Origin: Anaerolineae bacterium
GTDB taxonomy: Bacteria > Chloroflexota > Anaerolineae > Aggregatilineales > Phototrophicaceae
Reading direction: 5' to 3'
NCBI GenBank assembly: GCA_020848855.1
Contig: JADLHH010000326.1
Coordinates: forward strand, 1-7,920
DNA length: 7,920 nucleotides
The notes under the pieces are model-generated. The model had not been told where the DNA came from and did not search any database. It saw only the letters and a list, made by a program, of their open reading frames with translations. Both the position numbers and the translations under genes were made by a program. Of the stretch, positions 4,609 through 7,920 are shown piece by piece. Positions within the stretch are counted from its first letter, which is position 1. The number at the start of each line of letters is the position of its first letter.

Positions 4609-7242
4609 ATGCCCTACCTGCTTCAGACCAAGACCCGTATCCCACCGCTCCGCGCCCAGCACGCCTCACGGCTGCGGCTGGTCGATAAGCTGACCGCGCG
4701 CGCCGACGCCCGCCTGCTGCTGGTGTCCGCGCCCGCCGGGTTCGGCAAATCGTCGTGCCTGGTCGAATGGGCGCATTCGCTGCTGCGCGATGGCGTGCGC
4801 GTGGCGTGGTACGAACTCGACGCACAGGACAACGATCCGGTGCGCTTCGCGGCATACCTGATCAACGCCTTTCAGGTGGCGGATGAACGCTTCGACGTGC
4901 CGCTCCCATCCAACCAACCGCTCGATTTACAGGAAGCGATCGCGCTGATCCTGAACGAAGCCGCCCGGCAAACCGAGCCGTACCGGCTGGTGCTGGATGA
5001 CTACCACCTGATCACCGCCCCGGCGATTCACGACGCCATCAGCCGGATGTGCGACTTTCTGCCCGAAAACCTGTCGATCGCCATCGGCACGCGCGCCGAC
5101 CCGCCGTTCCAGCTTGCCCGGCTGCGGGCGCGCGGCGCGATTGTCGAAGTCCGCATGAGCGACCTGCGCTTCAGCGCCGGCGAGCTGACCGGCTGGCTGC
5201 AAGCCGCGCTGGGTTGGTCGCCATCGGCGCGGCTGATCGAGCAGCTTGACGGTCTGACCGAAGGCTGGGCAGCGGCGCTCGCCCTGATCATCATGTCGCT
5301 CAATGCCCAACCCACCCCGGATGAACAGGCGCTGGAAGCGCAGCTTGGTCGCTATTCGCAGACACAGCGCTACATTTATGATTTCTTCGCGCAGGAAATC
5401 CTGGAGCGCCAGAGCGCCGAAGTCCGCGAATTCCTGCTGGATACATGTGTGCTGAACCGGATGCACCCGGCGCTGTGCAGCGCGATCACCGGCAGCGACC
5501 GCGCCCCGCTGCTGCTCGGCAAAATCGCGGCGGAGAGTCTGTTCGTCATCCCGCTTTCGGAAGCCGAGCCGATCTACCGCTACCATCACCTGTTCGAACA
5601 GTTCCTGCGCGAGCACCTTCAATTGAAGAACCGGGCGCGCTATGTAGACCTGCACCGGCAGGCTGCCGAATGGTACGCGGCGCACGATTCGATCACCGAA
5701 GCGGTCCGCCATGCCCTCGCCGCCGAAGATTTCGCGTATGCCGCTGCCCTGATCGAAGACTCCGCCTGGAAGCTGCTGACCTCGCGCGGCGAAATCATGA
5801 CCGTCATCCACTGGCTGCCCGCCTTCTCGGAAGACGTGCTGCGACGCTACCCGCGCCTATGCCTGTATTTCTCGCGGGCGCTGTACCTGACCGGCGACAT
5901 CGAACCATCCGACCGGTATGTGCGGCTGGCGGCGGAAACGCTCGAACAGGACGACGAGACGCCGGAGCGGCAGGCGCTGCGGGCAATCGCACTCAACTAT
6001 CAGGCGACGCTCGCCGCCTACCGGGGCGAAATCGCCGATGGGCTGACGCTCAACGTGTGGGCATTCAACCTGGGCAGCCAGTCCGACGCGCTCGACCAGG
6101 CACGGATCGCCAACACGGGCGCGTATCTGCAATATCTGCGTGGGGATGTCGAGGCGGCGCGCACCGCCTACGAGCACGCGCTCGAACGGGCGCGGCGGCT
6201 CGATCACCATTACCTGATGCTGGACGCCCAGTATTATCTGGCGCAGGTTGACCTGATTGCCGGTCGGCTTGGGGCGGCAAAAGCGCGCTGCGAGGCGATT
6301 CTAGCGCAGTACCCGACGCCGATTGCTCCCTTGAGCGCGATCATGCTGCCGCTGGCACGGGTGCGCTATGAGCAGAACAGGCTCGTGGACGCGAAAGCGC
6401 TGATCCGTAACGCGATTGGGCTGGCGCAGCGGGGCAATATTCCCGACACACTGTGGTTCGCCCTGCTGCTGATGGCGAACACGCAGCTTGCCCGCGACCA
6501 GCACGCCGACGCGCGGCTCTGCATCCGGCAGGCGCGGCAGATTTGCGAGCGGTTCCGCAGCCCGGTGATGCTGTCGCTGGTCGGCGCAGTTGAAGCGCGT
6601 TGGGCGCTGCAAACCGACCGGCTCGACGATGCCGTCGCGTGGGCGGAGCAGTACGCGCAGCAGCCCGCGCCGGAATACCGGCACGATGTCGAAGACCTGA
6701 CGCTGGCGCGCGTCTGGCTGGCGCGGGAACAGCCTACCGAGGCGCTGGCGCTGCTGGCGCAGGTCGTCGCTGCGGCGCAGGCAGCCGGACGGACTGAAGC
6801 GGTCATCGAAGCCGAGATGCTGCAAGCGCTGACGTTTTCGGCTGCCGGGCAGCAGGCACAGGCGCTCGACAGGCTGGCGGCTGCCGTGACGCTCGGCGCG
6901 CCGGAAGGCTATACGCGCCTGTTCCTCGACGCCGGCAAGCCGATGCTCAGCCTGCTGCGCCGGGGCGTGGACAGCCGGGCGCTGCCCGCCTACGCCGAGT
7001 TACTACTGGACGCCGCGCGCCAGCCGGACGCCGCCCACCCCGCCGACGCGCTAACCGAGCGCGAAATCGAAGTGCTCCAACAACTCGCGGCGGGCGCGAG
7101 CAATCAGGATATCGCCGACGCGCTGGTGATCAGCCTCGGCACGGTCAAGAGCCACATTCACCACGTCATGAACAAGCTCGGCGCGCAGAACCGCACCGAC
7201 GCCGTCGCCAGAGCGCGCAGCCTGAATATCCTCAAAAACTGA
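4609..7242 (+). CDS. MalT-like STAND ATPase transcriptional regulator with LuxR HTH
   Basis: This 877-residue regulator is the normal size and layout for the MalT family: ATP- and ligand-driven oligomerising activators. The N-terminus MPYLLQTKTRIPPLR matches the family start, which is why I choose ATG 4609, although no good Shine-Dalgarno sequence precedes it and the frame extends to 4528. Walker A is APAGFGKSS (41-49, Lys47) and Walker B is RLVLDDYHLI (126-135, Asp130/131). The GTRADPP segment (160-166) carries the conserved Arg after the sensor strand. GLTEGWAAAL (215-224), YIYDFFAQEIL (255-265) and YRYHHLFEQFLREHL (323-337) are family landmarks. Residues from about 350 to 800 are helical TPR-like repeats, the likely signal-binding region. 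The LuxR helix-turn-helix occupies 815-877 (LTEREIEVLQ...NKLGAQNRTDAV). The DNA targets and inducer are unknown; the divergent MBOAT gene is a natural but untested candidate target. Confidence 0.93.
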   Translation: MPYLLQTKTRIPPLRAQHASRLRLVDKLTARADARLLLVSAPAGFGKSSCLVEWAHSLLRDGVRVAWYELDAQDNDPVRFAAYLINAFQVADERFDVPLPSNQPLDLQEAIALILNEAARQTEPYRLVLDDYHLITAPAIHDAISRMCDFLPENLSIAIGTRADPPFQLARLRARGAIVEVRMSDLRFSAGELTGWLQAALGWSPSARLIEQLDGLTEGWAAALALIIMSLNAQPTPDEQALEAQLGRYSQTQRYIYDFFAQEILERQSAEVREFLLDTCVLNRMHPALCSAITGSDRAPLLLGKIAAESLFVIPLSEAEPIYRYHHLFEQFLREHLQLKNRARYVDLHRQAAEWYAAHDSITEAVRHALAAEDFAYAAALIEDSAWKLLTSRGEIMTVIHWLPAFSEDVLRRYPRLCLYFSRALYLTGDIEPSDRYVRLAAETLEQDDETPERQALRAIALNYQATLAAYRGEIADGLTLNVWAFNLGSQSDALDQARIANTGAYLQYLRGDVEAARTAYEHALERARRLDHHYLMLDAQYYLAQVDLIAGRLGAAKARCEAILAQYPTPIAPLSAIMLPLARVRYEQNRLVDAKALIRNAIGLAQRGNIPDTLWFALLLMANTQLARDQHADARLCIRQARQICERFRSPVMLSLVGAVEARWALQTDRLDDAVAWAEQYAQQPAPEYRHDVEDLTLARVWLAREQPTEALALLAQVVAAAQAAGRTEAVIEAEMLQALTFSAAGQQAQALDRLAAAVTLGAPEGYTRLFLDAGKPMLSLLRRGVDSRALPAYAELLLDAARQPDAAHPADALTEREIEVLQQLAAGASNQDIADALVISLGTVKSHIHHVMNKLGAQNRTDAVARARSLNILKN

Positions 7243-7291
7243 GTCCCCCAGCCCGCGAAATCCAACTTCCGGTTGATGACAGCCCCCGGTG

Positions 7292-7320
7292 GTTTACGTC
7301 TATCGTAAGGTTACGTAAAC
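7292..7320. promoter_or_regulatory. Cluster of TTACG/CGTAA half-sites, probable operator
   Basis: GTTTACGT (7292-7299) and ACGTAAAC (7313-7320) are perfect 8-bp inverted arms separated by 13 bp. Nested within are TTACG (7294), CGTAA (7304), and the palindrome TTACGTAA (7311-7318). The two CGTAA copies are 10 bp apart, one DNA turn. This A/T-rich patch stands out in a GC-rich window and sits 22 bp upstream of the methyltransferase start. It fits a binding site for a dimeric or tandem regulator. A hairpin in RNA is possible but lacks a T-run. Confidence 0.45.
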
Positions 7321-7341
7321 GGATTGAGTTGGGTAAATACC

Positions 7342-7920
7342 ATGAGCGATCCCGCATCGGAGCATTTTGGTCAATGGAGCTATGTCATCCTCTGGATAGT
7401 CCTGTTCGGGGTGATGCTGGCGTTCGTCCCGTTCTATCGCAAATCGCAGCGCAAGCCGTCGAGCGCCTACCTGGCGTTCATCATCGCGCTGGCACTGGAG
7501 ATGTTCGGCGTGCCGCTCAGCATGTACGCGCTGACGTGGCTCGTCGGCACACGGCTGCCGGACGGCGTGCTGTACGGGCACACGCTTCAGCCGTGGATCG
7601 GGCACTGGGGCATGTACATCGGCACCGTCATGATGATAGTCGGCGTCGCGCTGGTGATCGTCGGCTGGCGCGTCATCCACAAGCGCTTCTGGAGCAAGGA
7701 AGAAGGCGAAGGCGAACTGGTGAGCGAGGGCATCTACGACACCATCCGCCACCCGCAGTATACCGGCTTCATGCTGGTCACACTGGGCATGATCCTCGAC
7801 TGGGCGACGCTCCCCCTGCTGATCATGTGGCCCATCCTGGTGGCGATCTACTACCGGCTGGCGCGCATGGAAGAGCGCGCGATGGAAACCCAATTTGGCG
7901 ACGCCTACCGCACGTACCGG
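7342..7920 (+). CDS. Integral-membrane methyltransferase, isoprenylcysteine carboxyl methyltransferase / PEMT-like family (open at right edge)
   Basis: The frame runs from ATG 7342 to the window edge for 193 codons without a stop; few residues are probably missing. Four or five hydrophobic segments are visible (about 13-30, 43-69, 90-109, 143-172). The family's S-adenosylmethionine and active-site motifs are present: GIYDTIRHPQYTGF (130-143, with the RHPxYxG core), Glu177-Glu178 (MEERAM), and FGDAYRTYR (185-193). Relatives of this fold methylate isoprenylcysteine in eukaryotes and phospholipids or other lipid substrates elsewhere; bacterial members are mostly uncharacterised, so the substrate is unknown. 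It lies 99 bp after the LuxR-type gene on the same strand, with a possible operator between them, so it probably has its own control. The Shine-Dalgarno sequence is weak; the next in-frame ATG (7414) would remove the first membrane segment. Confidence 0.85.
   Translation, partial: MSDPASEHFGQWSYVILWIVLFGVMLAFVPFYRKSQRKPSSAYLAFIIALALEMFGVPLSMYALTWLVGTRLPDGVLYGHTLQPWIGHWGMYIGTVMMIVGVALVIVGWRVIHKRFWSKEEGEGELVSEGIYDTIRHPQYTGFMLVTLGMILDWATLPLLIMWPILVAIYYRLARMEERAMETQFGDAYRTYR

Noticed and set aside
4927..5811. 294-codon minus-strand open frame, with others at 5857-6210 and 6301-6825
   Set aside because: All lie inside the MalT-like gene on the opposite strand and show no motifs; they are shadows of its codon bias.
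7300..7893. 197-codon minus-strand open frame
   Set aside because: It is antisense to the membrane methyltransferase, which has the RHPxYxG and EE motifs. The product is His/Asp/Gln-rich without a domain.
1..7920. CRISPR array, insertion sequence, tRNA, rRNA or attachment site
   Set aside because: No regularly spaced repeats, transposase motifs, terminal inverted repeats or tRNA-like cloverleaf were seen on either strand.

Overview
The window is GC-rich with strong G/C preference at third codon positions, and it is densely coding. Four things point to a free-living bacterium with an energised, extracytoplasmic redox system: a large MalT-type LuxR regulator, a Tat-exported flavoprotein, a membrane-anchored multihaem cytochrome c, and a Pro/Ser/Thr-rich secreted protein. 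My best guess for lineage is Chloroflexota (Anaerolineae-like), where MalT-like LuxR proteins and such secreted proteins are common. This is inference from gene style; no rRNA or marker gene is present to confirm it.

Left part (1-4437, all on the minus strand, read right to left). First comes an AlgI/DltB-like MBOAT membrane O-acyltransferase (4437-2968). After a 204-bp gap with a possible promoter and a leader hairpin follows a two-gene operon: a five-haem membrane-anchored cytochrome c (2763-2137), then, 50 bp later and with a good ribosome binding site, a Tat-exported FAD enzyme (2086-473) whose motifs are those of 3-ketosteroid dehydrogenases. A convincing hairpin terminator (433-403) closes this operon. 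Beyond it lies the start of a secreted, low-complexity protein (341 to beyond the left edge) with a repeated TR[YF]xS[IV]FD motif.

Right part (4609-7920, plus strand). A full-length MalT-like STAND ATPase/LuxR regulator (4609-7242) is divergent from the MBOAT gene across 171 bp. After a 99-bp gap carrying a cluster of TTACG/CGTAA half-sites comes the start of an integral-membrane methyltransferase of the isoprenylcysteine carboxyl methyltransferase/PEMT-like family (7342 to beyond the right edge).

How they may work together. The clear functional unit is the cytochrome plus flavoprotein. Electrons from the membrane quinol pool would pass through the five haems to the exported flavoprotein, which would reduce an unidentified electron acceptor, or run the other way and oxidise a substrate. 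This resembles the split flavocytochrome c reductases (fumarate, methacrylate, urocanate type), but the flavin site looks like that of ketosteroid dehydrogenases. The MBOAT protein, the regulator and the methyltransferase have no proven link to it.
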